DNA of 64,000 bases, taken from NCBI GenBank assembly GCA_963836585.1, contig CAWIJV010000003.1, positions 310,001 to 374,000 of the forward strand, given 5' to 3'. Numbering within the stretch: position 1 is the first letter of the stretch; every line of letters starts with the position of its first letter. Source of the stretch: BTUB01 sp963836585 (GTDB lineage Bacteria; Babelota; Babeliae; Babelales; Vermiphilaceae). A model generated the notes under the pieces. It did no database searches and was not told the DNA's origin. It saw nothing but the letters and a program-made list of their open reading frames with translations. Shown piece by piece: positions 25,647 through 34,154 of the stretch. The position numbers and the translations under genes were made by a program.

Positions 25647-27287
25647 TCTAATAAACGGTAGCATCAGCTGTTTAAGTGGTTCGGGCATCGATCGGAGAAT
25701 AGGAGTAATGCCATGATGGTCAGCCGTTGAGAGTGGTCCTCTTCCTTTTTCAACATTATCTCGCAGTGCATGGAGCAGTGCCACATGCTCAGGAGATAAT
25801 TGAGCAGCAAGTAGTTTGCGCATGGCCGGATCAAACAGGCGATGGATCACAAATGATGTTTGATCGCTATGTTGGCAGGTGGCCAGATAGTGGCTATCCT
25901 CACTAAAAATGGCGGGCGTCACCAGAGATTTTCCCCGCACACTGCGCGCGCAGAGATTCTTAAATTGACGTAACATATTCCCCGTGTGAGCATCCCAGAT
26001 ATAGATGGCATCTTCATGAGTGGTGGCCACCAAATCGCCGGTATGATTATAGCGCGCGGCCAAGACATCACTCCAGATTTTTTTGAGCGTGATTTGCCAG
26101 GAGGCAGCCGCAATATCAGCAATGTATGCCTGGGTATCAACGGCCAGAATTTTGGTGCCACAGGGACTAAAGGCCGCATAGTGTATATGCAGGCCATCTT
26201 CATCTTTTTGCCCAAACATCATTACGCATTTACCTTCTTGCAGATTCCAGAGCGCTACTTTGCGCAAGAGCGGCAATACCACTGCCAATAATTTTCCGTC
26301 AGGGCTAAAATCGAGCCAGCAGCAGCGCGTGCCTGTTTGCAACTGGGTGGTGCGTTGCGATGCAACATCGATCACCTGTACGCACGGAGTGTCATCGGCA
26401 ACTGCCACTGCTTCTCCTGATCTACTGATTGCTGCGGCGCGTGGAGCTTTGCTTAGCACTGTGGAAACTCCCTGCGCGGCTTGCAGATGTTTATCCATGA
26501 TCACCAACTGTTGTCGGCCGGATTCAGGATCTTGCATGTTACACAAAAGATGATCGCTGGCAAGCCCATTGGCAAGCGGTGGTGGCACCTGCTTCACAAT
26601 CTTTTTGGTGGTGGTATTCCATACATAGCCACGTGAATCTATCAGATGATGTTTTTCCTGCAAGAAAAAGTGGCGAATAATATCGGCCGATTGGGTGGGT
26701 ATGGCAACGGGCGGGCAATGGTTTATTTCCTGGTGTTTGAGTAGCCAAAACCATGCCGTTGACGGATCTTTTGCAAGTGTGGCCTCTGCCACCAAGGGTG
26801 CTACTTCATCATTAAACACATAGGGGGATTTGCCCGTAGCCAAACATTCGGCCGGACTTGCAATGCATCGATACGCAAAAGCTTCAAGCACCGGTTCGAG
26901 AATATTGGGTGCATTGAGCACCTCGGCCATTTCAATCAGTTGTGCCAATTGCGCGGTGTTTTTTAATGCAAGGGTCTGCTTAAACTCTGTAGGGCTGGTC
27001 GCATGGCGAAATGCCGCTAAACTCGTTAGAAACTCATGGATTTCCGGTCCGGTAAAATGGCCTGGTAATAAAAAGTGGGAGCTCACCTGGCTCAGCAGTG
27101 CTTGATTGGCAATCGTTTGCGCCTCAAAAAGTGTGGTCCTGCTCAGTTTCCAGCGAAGGCCCGGCTCATGCCCAAAGACCATAACCGGATCGATGCATGT
27201 CGGTTCTAAATCAAGCAAGCCTACCGGTGCTTCCATAGCGAGTGCCATGCAGTGAAGTGTCAAAAGTAACAAAATTCTTTTTTTCAT
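25644..27287 (-). CDS. Exported SKP1/BTB-like protein with WD40 propeller, 547 aa
   Basis: Signal peptide 1-17 (ending CMALAM), then EAPVG. Residues about 45-150 read like a SKP1/BTB fold: RWKLSRTTLFEAQTIANQAL, then FLLPGHFTGPEIHEFL, then LAQLIEMAEVLNAPNILEP, similar in order to the SKP1 helices. The rest is a WD40 propeller with clear blades (CCWLDFSPDGKLLAVV, AAFSPCGTKILAV, YNHTGDLVATTHEDAIYIWD). A short C-terminal segment (MPEPLKQLML) resembles box-type motifs. Same architecture as 12418-14595, so these are likely paralogues. A G-rich stretch precedes the ATG. Proposed role: host ubiquitin-ligase mimicry, by inference. Confidence 0.75.
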   Translation of the reverse strand: MKKRILLLLTLHCMALAMEAPVGLLDLEPTCIDPVMVFGHEPGLRWKLSRTTLFEAQTIANQALLSQVSSHFLLPGHFTGPEIHEFLTSLAAFRHATSPTEFKQTLALKNTAQLAQLIEMAEVLNAPNILEPVLEAFAYRCIASPAECLATGKSPYVFNDEVAPLVAEATLAKDPSTAWFWLLKHQEINHCPPVAIPTQSADIIRHFFLQEKHHLIDSRGYVWNTTTKKIVKQVPPPLANGLASDHLLCNMQDPESGRQQLVIMDKHLQAAQGVSTVLSKAPRAAAISRSGEAVAVADDTPCVQVIDVASQRTTQLQTGTRCCWLDFSPDGKLLAVVLPLLRKVALWNLQEGKCVMMFGQKDEDGLHIHYAAFSPCGTKILAVDTQAYIADIAAASWQITLKKIWSDVLAARYNHTGDLVATTHEDAIYIWDAHTGNMLRQFKNLCARSVRGKSLVTPAIFSEDSHYLATCQHSDQTSFVIHRLFDPAMRKLLAAQLSPEHVALLHALRDNVEKGRGPLSTADHHGITPILRSMPEPLKQLMLPFIR

Positions 27288-27440
27288 AACGGTTCCCCCC
27301 CGATATAATAGAAGTTATTATTATTCTACTGAGTGAGGAGTTAGTTCGTGAAGTATTGCTCTCTTTTTATTGATTTCTATTGATTGCAGTTATATTCTGA
27401 TGCGTGATTTTTAGACAACTTTTTTACCAAGGTAAACGAT

Positions 27441-28190
27441 ATGCGCGCTAATAATTTCACCGTACTTATTACCATACTAATCTTTCTCATGAATCATTCG
27501 GTAGTCTCAATGGATTGCCCCGGCGGTGCGCCCGATCAAGAGAGGGAGGATGCGTACGATAACAATCCTTATGGAACCGCATTTCGGCAGTATCTTGCAA
27601 GATGGTTTGCGGTACACGAAATAGAAATGCGGGGCCTTGTTTCAATGCCTTCGTTCGATCCGACGGTTTTCGGTGATATACGATATGCAACGAAAAATAA
27701 TTTTACCGGCAAGCAAATCTATCGCAAGGCAAAATGCTATCTGCTTAAGAATGTTGCCCAAGCATTGTCCATCGTGCAAAAAGAGCTGCGCGCTCAGCAC
27801 AATGTGAACTTACAAATCTGGGATGGCTATCGCCCTCGTTCTGCGCAACAGGCATTATGGGATGCGTGCGCGGACCGTTACCCGGATGAAAAAGAGCGGG
27901 AGCAGTATGTGAGCAATCCGGCCAAAGGGGGCCGGCATACGCGGGGCACCGCCGTTGATGTCACCTTAGTTGATATGCAGGGCAATGAACTGCCTATGCC
28001 CAGCGATTTTGATGATTTTAGCCAAAAAGCCCGGAGTGATTATGATGGGTGCAGCGCAGAGGCCAAAAAAAATCGCGCTCTTTTGCGCCACGTGATGGAA
28101 AAACATGGCTTTAATGGCATCAAAACCGAATGGTGGCATTTTGATTATCAAGGATGGGAAAACTGCCCGCCGCTGAATTGTGAGATTTAG
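27441..28190 (+). CDS. D-Ala-D-Ala dipeptidase, VanX/DdpX-like (peptidase M15D)
   Basis: Motifs of the VanX family are all present: the active-site arginine region WDGYRPRS (R131), the zinc motif RHTRGTAVD (H166 and D173) and EWWHFD (catalytic E230 and zinc ligand H233). The enzyme hydrolyses D-alanyl-D-alanine or related dipeptides. Residues 1-23 form an export signal ending VVSM, then DCPGG, so it works outside the cytoplasm, perhaps recycling peptidoglycan dipeptides or attacking bacterial prey or competitors in the host. AAGG lies eight bases before the start. No vancomycin-resistance partners (VanH, VanA, VanS/R) are nearby, so antibiotic resistance is not indicated. Confidence 0.88.
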   Translation: MRANNFTVLITILIFLMNHSVVSMDCPGGAPDQEREDAYDNNPYGTAFRQYLARWFAVHEIEMRGLVSMPSFDPTVFGDIRYATKNNFTGKQIYRKAKCYLLKNVAQALSIVQKELRAQHNVNLQIWDGYRPRSAQQALWDACADRYPDEKEREQYVSNPAKGGRHTRGTAVDVTLVDMQGNELPMPSDFDDFSQKARSDYDGCSAEAKKNRALLRHVMEKHGFNGIKTEWWHFDYQGWENCPPLNCEI

Positions 28191-28204
28191 AGAAGCCATA
28201 TTTC

Positions 28205-30019
28205 CTACCGCCATACCATTCGTTGCAATTGCCCAGCAGTAGCATCCAATTTCTTATCAAGCGCCGTCTTTTTTTCTTCCAATGCATTTTGCAAAGCCTC
28301 AATATCTTCTCTCGTTTTCTTGAGCTTTGCGTTAAATGCGGCAGCCAAGCGATTATGTTTGGCCTCTGTTTGCCTTAATTCATCCAGCAACTGATCATGC
28401 TCGTCAGCATAATGCTTAGACAGAAAAGGATTAGCCGCCGCTGCCTCATAAAGCTGCTTCAACTTGGCAAGCTCAGGGCTTTTTATGGCAAGAGTGGCTT
28501 TGTGCGCCTTTATTTGCATATCCAAAGAGTCGAGTACTTGGCGAGCCTTTTTTTCTATTTCGGCAATGGCGATAAGCGTACTTTTTTCCACCGCATCATA
28601 TTCGCTGTGGCTTTTTTCAGCCAGACTCCGTATATATTTTTTTGCAAACTCATCGCCGTTTAAACTGTGTATTAAAGATGGCCCGGCATCCAAAGATAGC
28701 GATTGTTTGCAGCAAGGAAGTTGTACGCATTTAGAGCATAGCACGGTCATGGTATTGCAGGGCGTGCAATTAAATAGTTTTACCGCCTCCGTGGATGCGC
28801 GGCAACTCTGGCAGTTTCTTAATCGGTCCACCGGCAGCTCAGCGCGGCATAGCGGGCACCCAGTAAGCTGAGGCGCATTATAACAACTAAAACAAACGGT
28901 GTGATTATTTTTGCAGACCGTTACATAGGGCTTTGTTTCATAGCTTTCTGCGCAAATGCAACAGCTAAATTCTTGAAGTTCAACAGCCCCCAAAATCTTA
29001 TTTATCGCGCTCAACTGCTCCAGTGATCGCCATTGGGCACCCGCTCCATACAGCTGCACCGCGTAATTAAAAAATGCGATAGAGTTATCGTTTGCCGGAA
29101 AACCTTTTGCCATATGTTGATCAAGGGTAACCGCAGCCCCGTATGCAGCAGCAATTTGAGGACGAAAAGAATACATTAACCCACAAAGGTTCAGCTCTTT
29201 ATCCTGATATTTTATTGCTTGCTGCTTAAAAGCGCACAATTTTTGGTAATTGGCCGCAAGTTCGGCATACTGAGGCACCAGCTTTTTACAATGATCAGCA
29301 AAACCTTTGCCTATTTCAGGCGATACATTTGCCAGTGTGGTAAGAAGCGCATCATCATCGCGCTTAATAAGAGCAGCGCCAATCTCTTGGGCTATCTTGG
29401 GATCTTTTTGAGCGCACGCAGCCAAAAAAGTATCTTCAGAATTTTGGATAAGCAGGGGAATGGCAGCTTGCATTTGGGCCCTGTGATTATGCGCCAGATA
29501 CCGGGCGAACTGCTCAACTTCTGCTTGTGAATACGAGGACTTTTTGAGTATAGAAAGAATTGAATCGCCTGCTGTGTCGACGGAATTAAGCGTTGGCCTT
29601 TTTGCCAAAATCAATCCGGCAATAAAGGTATTTTGATGGGCCAAAGCTCTGTGTAACGGTGATTGGCCATTGCTATCAACCCTATTAACCGATGCCCCTT
29701 TATCAAGGAGAAGTTTGGCCGCTCTGCCATTGCCCACGGCAATGGCGGTGCTCAATAAACGGGATACATTTTCTGTTATTGAATCACCACGTCTTTTCAC
29801 ACGGATCAGCGCGGTAGCCACAAAATCATTCCTGCCTTCTTGGATCGCTTCATGCAGATCCTCTTCAACCACATTTCCATCGCGCCAATGATTGATATAA
29901 AAATCAGGGGCATTTTCCTGCAAAGAGCTGCGGAAATTTTTGGCCACCTGGCCGGAAATTCCCATGCCGATACTAGTGCCAAAAAAAAGAAGGGAAGAAA
30001 AAATAATTGCCAATTTCAT
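28205..30019 (-). CDS. Exported ankyrin-RING-coiled-coil protein, 604 aa
   Basis: Signal peptide 1-18 (ending GTSIGM). Residues 50-165 contain ankyrin repeats (LLSTAIAVGNGRAAKLLLDKGASVN, SNGQSPLHRALAHQNTFIAGLIL). A RING finger follows: C353-x2-C356, C369-x3-H373-x2-C376-x2-C379, C388-x2-C391, with extra paired cysteines to residue 445 that may form a second zinc unit. The last 100 residues are coiled coil. Ankyrin for substrate and RING for E2 recruitment is a known ubiquitin-ligase design in eukaryotes. Convergent with the VanX-like gene (14 bp between stops). Confidence 0.85.
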   Translation of the reverse strand: MKLAIIFSSLLFFGTSIGMGISGQVAKNFRSSLQENAPDFYINHWRDGNVVEEDLHEAIQEGRNDFVATALIRVKRRGDSITENVSRLLSTAIAVGNGRAAKLLLDKGASVNRVDSNGQSPLHRALAHQNTFIAGLILAKRPTLNSVDTAGDSILSILKKSSYSQAEVEQFARYLAHNHRAQMQAAIPLLIQNSEDTFLAACAQKDPKIAQEIGAALIKRDDDALLTTLANVSPEIGKGFADHCKKLVPQYAELAANYQKLCAFKQQAIKYQDKELNLCGLMYSFRPQIAAAYGAAVTLDQHMAKGFPANDNSIAFFNYAVQLYGAGAQWRSLEQLSAINKILGAVELQEFSCCICAESYETKPYVTVCKNNHTVCFSCYNAPQLTGCPLCRAELPVDRLRNCQSCRASTEAVKLFNCTPCNTMTVLCSKCVQLPCCKQSLSLDAGPSLIHSLNGDEFAKKYIRSLAEKSHSEYDAVEKSTLIAIAEIEKKARQVLDSLDMQIKAHKATLAIKSPELAKLKQLYEAAAANPFLSKHYADEHDQLLDELRQTEAKHNRLAAAFNAKLKKTREDIEALQNALEEKKTALDKKLDATAGQLQRMVWR

Positions 30020-30116
30020 GGTTATGCAGTCAGACTTTTAAGGGTTAGGAATATAACCACTATATCACAGAAAATGGCTGTGGCAAGGCGATAGTGAGTG
30101 CCTTGCCATATGGCTT

Positions 30117-30533
30117 TTACCAATATTTGCGTAGATCAATATTATTTTTAGCTAAATTACCAAAAGTTACAAAGAGTGGTGATGGCAGTGCATTCCAGGC
30201 ATACCATTGCCACTCAGCGCATTTATGGGGTTCAAGAAGTTGAGGATCGCCGCTTACATAATCGGCAAGCATGATAATGGTAATGTAATGCTTGTTGTCT
30301 GCGATAAACATATCTTCAGAAATCGGCCCGCGGCGAATATTGCTAATGCTCAGCCCGGTCTCTTCTTGCACCTCGCGTTGCGCGCATGCTGCCAGTGATT
30401 CACCAAATTCTAAATGGCCTCCCGGAAAGGCCCAGGTGCCTTGGCCATGACTATTGAGCCGTCTGCCCAAAAGTATCAGATCGTCTTTTATAACGCAGAC
30501 CCCAACTCCAATGCGGGGATACAGAGTATTCAT
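30117..30533 (-). CDS. NUDIX hydrolase
   Basis: A complete Nudix box spans residues 39-61: G39, E45, then REVQEETGL (R53, E54, E57, E58), which binds Mg2+ and cleaves nucleoside-diphosphate-X bonds. At 138 residues with GTWAFPGGHLEFGE it resembles MutT/NUDT15-like enzymes that clean damaged dNTPs, though the substrate is uncertain. Its ATG overlaps the stop of the propeller gene by four bases (30530-30533), an odd pairing of a cytoplasmic enzyme with an exported protein. Confidence 0.88.
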   Translation of the reverse strand: MNTLYPRIGVGVCVIKDDLILLGRRLNSHGQGTWAFPGGHLEFGESLAACAQREVQEETGLSISNIRRGPISEDMFIADNKHYITIIMLADYVSGDPQLLEPHKCAEWQWYAWNALPSPLFVTFGNLAKNNIDLRKYW

Positions 30534-32047
30534 TTGTTCCTCTTATTTTGTTTTTTTGCGATCAGAATTGCCACGATATCTGCAAAGGTAGCAAGCTCGG
30601 GCAATTTGTACAATGCCGTCTGGTCACCTCCCGTGCTCATAAAGTAGCCCTCGGCGGTCATGAGTGGTCTTTTTTTTCTTGAAAAGAGTCCCTTATTGGT
30701 TTCTTGAATGCAGGGGATGAGAGTGCCTTTTTTAATATTCAGCAAATATGCCACATGATCATAATGGCTCAATGCTACCCAATCATCATTTTTGGTGTAA
30801 AAAAGGGTGTCGAGCGGTTGAGGGCATGAGATGGTGTGAGTAAGTATATCATCGTCCTGCGTGATCAGTATGGCAGTCTTTTGACCATCGGGAGCAAGCG
30901 TGACTGTTTTGGTGCAATCAAAGCTTGAGTAAACTTTGTGACTTGTGTCGAGGCTATTATTGTGAGAAAAACGTTTTGTTTCTTGTTGGGTGGCTAAATC
31001 AAAATGGCGCTCATGATCAGCAGTATAATAAATTAAAGATCTGGCATGAGGACTAAGGTCAACGCTATGAAGCCAGCTGGCAATTTTTGCCAATTTTTCA
31101 AATTGACGGTTGTAAAGTGCCCAATACATATTCGTTCGAGGGCCCGAGTAGAATATTTCATCATACTCGTCACGAGTGTTGGGGATTATTTCCTCTTCTC
31201 TTGCCATGATAGATGAGCCATCATCGCTAAACTGCATCACTCTGCCAGGTAAATGTTTAACCACCGCAAACGTTTTAAAGTCAAAAAACGTTGTTGAACT
31301 ATCCGCTTGATCGGCGATAAGCCATTGCGATTGAGGATCTTGGTTAACCCTCGAATGCCCCAAATGGGCAGCGCCCAGTGTTGCCAGGGGCTTTCCATCA
31401 TGCGCTGAAAAAACTGCTAACGGATGATACATCCGCTTGGTTAATAAGTAAGTATCGGAGGGATCAAAAAATAGTTTAGTGCAAGGATGAAAGGGAATCA
31501 TAAAAAGTAATTGGCCGGCATTGCTCCATATTTTTGCAATATTGGGCTCTCCCATTCTCGTAATAAAATGGGCCATAATGCGGGTTCCCCGTGGGCTCCA
31601 TCTAGAATGTCCACGGAAGTCGAACATAGAGGGTTGAGGAGAATCATCAAGAGTTACACTTTTTTCTAAACGGGTGACTAATTGTCCTGTTTTGCCATCA
31701 AGCACTTGCAATGGTTGATGATTCGGGTTTACTAAAATTCTTGACCCATCGTGATTAAATTTTCCCGTATTTGGCAGTGAGGCGACCTGAATTGCGAGCG
31801 TATCAGGTTGAAGTGCTCGCGCGATTATTGGATAGATGGAGAGCGACAGGTTTTGGTAGGATGCCAAATTACCCATATCATCTTCGTCGAGCGTTTCTAT
31901 TTTTGCCCAATCGGCAGCGATGGCTTGCGCACACAAGTCCACCAGCGTGGGAACTACTTTGAGCTTTGCCGCCGGCAATGGTGCGCTCATAGCATGAAAG
32001 AGAGTAGGAAAGTTGAGTATTAATGCTAAAGACAGGCAAATTCTCAT
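30530..32047 (-). CDS. Exported beta-propeller protein with box-like N-terminus, 505 aa
   Basis: Signal peptide 1-20 (ending TLFHAM), then SAPLP. Residues 33-80 (PTLVDLCAQAIAADW and later IYPIIARAL) resemble the SOCS/F-box-like segment of 8604-10133. The remainder is a propeller: FNHDGSRILVN, SRWSPRGTRIMAHF, KLFFDPSDTYLLTK, MQFSDDGSSIMAR, VDLSPHARSLIYY and other blades. It is probably a substrate-binding effector; function inferred. It overlaps the NUDIX gene downstream by four bases. Confidence 0.72.
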   Translation of the reverse strand: MRICLSLALILNFPTLFHAMSAPLPAAKLKVVPTLVDLCAQAIAADWAKIETLDEDDMGNLASYQNLSLSIYPIIARALQPDTLAIQVASLPNTGKFNHDGSRILVNPNHQPLQVLDGKTGQLVTRLEKSVTLDDSPQPSMFDFRGHSRWSPRGTRIMAHFITRMGEPNIAKIWSNAGQLLFMIPFHPCTKLFFDPSDTYLLTKRMYHPLAVFSAHDGKPLATLGAAHLGHSRVNQDPQSQWLIADQADSSTTFFDFKTFAVVKHLPGRVMQFSDDGSSIMAREEEIIPNTRDEYDEIFYSGPRTNMYWALYNRQFEKLAKIASWLHSVDLSPHARSLIYYTADHERHFDLATQQETKRFSHNNSLDTSHKVYSSFDCTKTVTLAPDGQKTAILITQDDDILTHTISCPQPLDTLFYTKNDDWVALSHYDHVAYLLNIKKGTLIPCIQETNKGLFSRKKRPLMTAEGYFMSTGGDQTALYKLPELATFADIVAILIAKKQNKRNK

Positions 32048-32236
32048 AGATGCTCCGTAATGAAAACTATTTGAAGCTGAGGGAAATGATTAATTTAAAG
32101 CAGTTTACCATAGATTACACCAACTTTTGTGGATGTGAAAGAAATGGAGCAGTGTCATTAAATTCTTGATCTCTGCATAGTAAAAAAGGCAGAATACAAG
32201 TATAAAGATTTTTGTCCTCCTTTTTAGAGAGTGTGT

Positions 32237-33253
32237 ATGAGAATTTTCAGATTCAGCTATTTGTTTTTGGTAACATTTTACATGCAAGGGATGGAGCCCG
32301 CCTACGCCAAGGCTTCGGCGGCCAGGCAACCACCTAAGGGGCAAGATTCACCGCTCCTTGCCTTGCCGGTAGAGCTGCAGCAACAGATTTTATTTCACCT
32401 GACTTCTGCAAGATCTTTGGAAGAAGCGGCTAAAAATATTAGAAGCTGGATGCAAACCAGTAGGGCAATGCGTTCTTTACTCAATGATCCGCAGGTTACT
32501 GCTTCGATTATTCAGCAATTGGCTGCAAGATTTACTTATGATGGGGATCAACTTATGGCCGCATATGTTCTAGGCACTGACGCAGCGGTAGACTGGATAA
32601 TACAACACCATGGAACCACCAGTGAACAGATTAGGGGGCTCATTTATCTTGCAATTAATACGAAAGCTATGCCGGTTGCATTTAAACTTATTGAGCGATT
32701 CCCTGAAAATGCAAAAGAAGAATTTTCATTTCTAAATCCTTTTAGCGGTAGAAAGCAGGATACTAATTTTATGATAGAGGCTCTTGCGCAAGGTAATGTC
32801 TCACTGATAAAAAAATTATTCAGCATTGGATTTGATCCCAATAAAAAAAATGGAGATACTCCTTATTTGGTATGGATTATGGATCGCAATAGTTTAGAAA
32901 TAGTTGAAGCATTTCTTGAGGCGGGGGCTGATCCCAATCTTCCGGATAAGGATGGATTTACCGCTTTGATGAGAGCCGCAAGTTTTGGCAATGCTCCGGC
33001 AGTGGCTCTGTTGATACGATATGGCGCAGACCCACGCTTAAAAGATTCATGGGGGAACACTGCTCTATCAAGAGTGCAAGGAGAACTCAACAGAAGTGAA
33101 GAATTGTTGAAGCGTACGGATTTAGATCCAGCCATGATTGATAATACGCGTGAAATGGCCAGACGCTACAAAGCAGTGGTTCAAATGCTGCAAAAAAATA
33201 AAATTGCCCTGCGCAAAAATCGCTCCAAAGGATCCTCTTGGAAGTTCACATGA
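32237..33253 (+). CDS. Exported F-box-like ankyrin protein, 338 aa
   Basis: Start at ATG 32237; a GTG at 32231 is also in frame. The leader ends FYMQGM, then EPAYAKASAARQPPKGQ, a stretch encoded by a copy of the interspersed palindromic repeat. Residues about 38-90 resemble an F-box: LLALPVELQQQILFHL, then MQTSRAMRSLLNDPQV, matching the LPxEL..IL..L..R..L.D pattern. Residues 170-295 are ankyrin repeats (LIKKLFSIGFDPN, IVEAFLEAGADPNLPDKDGFTALMRAASFGN, VALLIRYGADPRLKDSWGNTAL). F-box proteins dock substrates on SKP1-cullin ligases, and bacterial effectors with F-box plus ankyrin are known in Legionella. Convergent with the M23 gene, overlapping by 8 bp. Confidence 0.78.
   Translation: MRIFRFSYLFLVTFYMQGMEPAYAKASAARQPPKGQDSPLLALPVELQQQILFHLTSARSLEEAAKNIRSWMQTSRAMRSLLNDPQVTASIIQQLAARFTYDGDQLMAAYVLGTDAAVDWIIQHHGTTSEQIRGLIYLAINTKAMPVAFKLIERFPENAKEEFSFLNPFSGRKQDTNFMIEALAQGNVSLIKKLFSIGFDPNKKNGDTPYLVWIMDRNSLEIVEAFLEAGADPNLPDKDGFTALMRAASFGNAPAVALLIRYGADPRLKDSWGNTALSRVQGELNRSEELLKRTDLDPAMIDNTREMARRYKAVVQMLQKNKIALRKNRSKGSSWKFT
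32296..32334. repeat. Interspersed palindromic repeat copy inside a coding region
   Basis: The stretch containing CTACGCCAAGGCTTCGGCGG and CCAGGC recurs, in variant form, at about 36406-36440 and 57744-57775. Here it lies in frame in the exported F-box-like gene just after the signal peptide and adds about 12 residues. Confidence 0.55.
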
Positions 33254-34154
33254 AAAATGAGAGCGGATTTACCTGTTTGCCGTGGCTGTACACTTCAAAA
33301 TGAAGATGCGAGGCATCTCTGCCTTTCTTCTTGCGCACGGCGCCGGTGGCGCCAACTTTACCAATCAGTTGCCCTTGCTCCACTTTTTGACCGACATTTA
33401 CATTCATTCTATCCATGTGCGCGTACCGCGTTTTGTATTTAGCAGTGTGCTGAATTAGCACGGTGTTGCCATAGCCCGGGTGAAAAAATGCCTCAAGCAC
33501 AATGCCATCGGCTGCTGCCGTGATCGGGGTGCCGCGGCAGGATGCCATATCGATGCCATAATGGAAGCCCCAGGATTTATCCGGCTTGCGCCGTGGGCCA
33601 AAAAATGAGCTGAGCCAGAAATCTGATCGCTTGATCGGCCAGATAAAATGAATATCTTTTGCGGCCGCCACACTGGTATCAGAATAAAAGCGGGGATATG
33701 CTTGCCCTTTGGCACGTTTTGCGCGTGCGCGTTTTTTACGCGCGGCGGTAGCATTTTGAGATTTTTGCTTGATCTGATCGCTGTAGTCTGTCCACTCGTT
33801 GGGATCAATTTGTTTGAGCAAGAATTCAAGATTTTGCTTGCGCGCGTAACTTTGCGTGGAACGTTTTAAATATTCCGGTTCGCGGTTGACCACGATAAAA
33901 GAATCTTTTTCTTCATCGCCTTGCGAGCAGCTTTCACCTTCATCGGCAGCCTGCTCTTTCATGGCATTGTATTCGTTGAGAATCTTTTTTACCGCAAGGG
34001 TGTAGGTGCGGTACTCTTCCTTGAGCTCGAGCATTTTTTGGGCTTGATCATGGAAAAACCGATACTCAATCACCAGCAATGCGGTGAGCCCGAGCAGTAC
34101 GGTAAAAAATGAGCCGATAACGATTTTGCCCAGATGTTTTATGCGATACTTAAT
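33246..34154 (-). CDS. M23 family peptidase with N-terminal membrane anchor (candidate ATT start)
   Basis: The C-terminal domain is a LytM/M23 zinc endopeptidase: HYGIDMA (HxxxD), the central YGNTVLIQH and YKTRYAHM segment, and HLHFEV (HxH). A coiled-coil stretch (QNLEFLLKQI and neighbours) and a basic KKRARAKRAK linker precede it. Such enzymes cleave peptidoglycan cross-bridges, for cell division or remodelling. A TTG at 34079 is the first conventional start but would cut through a helix (VIGSFFTVLLGLTALLVI). The frame continues to ATT at 34154, seven bases after GGAG and overlapping the upstream stop; I prefer this rare start because it restores a KYRIKHLGK-led membrane anchor. Confidence 0.8.
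   Translation of the reverse strand: MKYRIKHLGKIVIGSFFTVLLGLTALLVIEYRFFHDQAQKMLELKEEYRTYTLAVKKILNEYNAMKEQAADEGESCSQGDEEKDSFIVVNREPEYLKRSTQSYARKQNLEFLLKQIDPNEWTDYSDQIKQKSQNATAARKKRARAKRAKGQAYPRFYSDTSVAAAKDIHFIWPIKRSDFWLSSFFGPRRKPDKSWGFHYGIDMASCRGTPITAAADGIVLEAFFHPGYGNTVLIQHTAKYKTRYAHMDRMNVNVGQKVEQGQLIGKVGATGAVRKKKGRDASHLHFEVYSHGKQVNPLSFFM

Noticed and set aside
27441..28190. Vancomycin resistance gene cluster
   Set aside because: Only a VanX-like gene is present; no VanH, VanA/B or VanRS homologue lies nearby, and the protein is exported.
32105..32344. Minus-strand small protein overlapping the F-box-like gene start
   Set aside because: Its first half is the complement of the palindromic repeat, and the rest overlaps the promoter region of the plus-strand gene.
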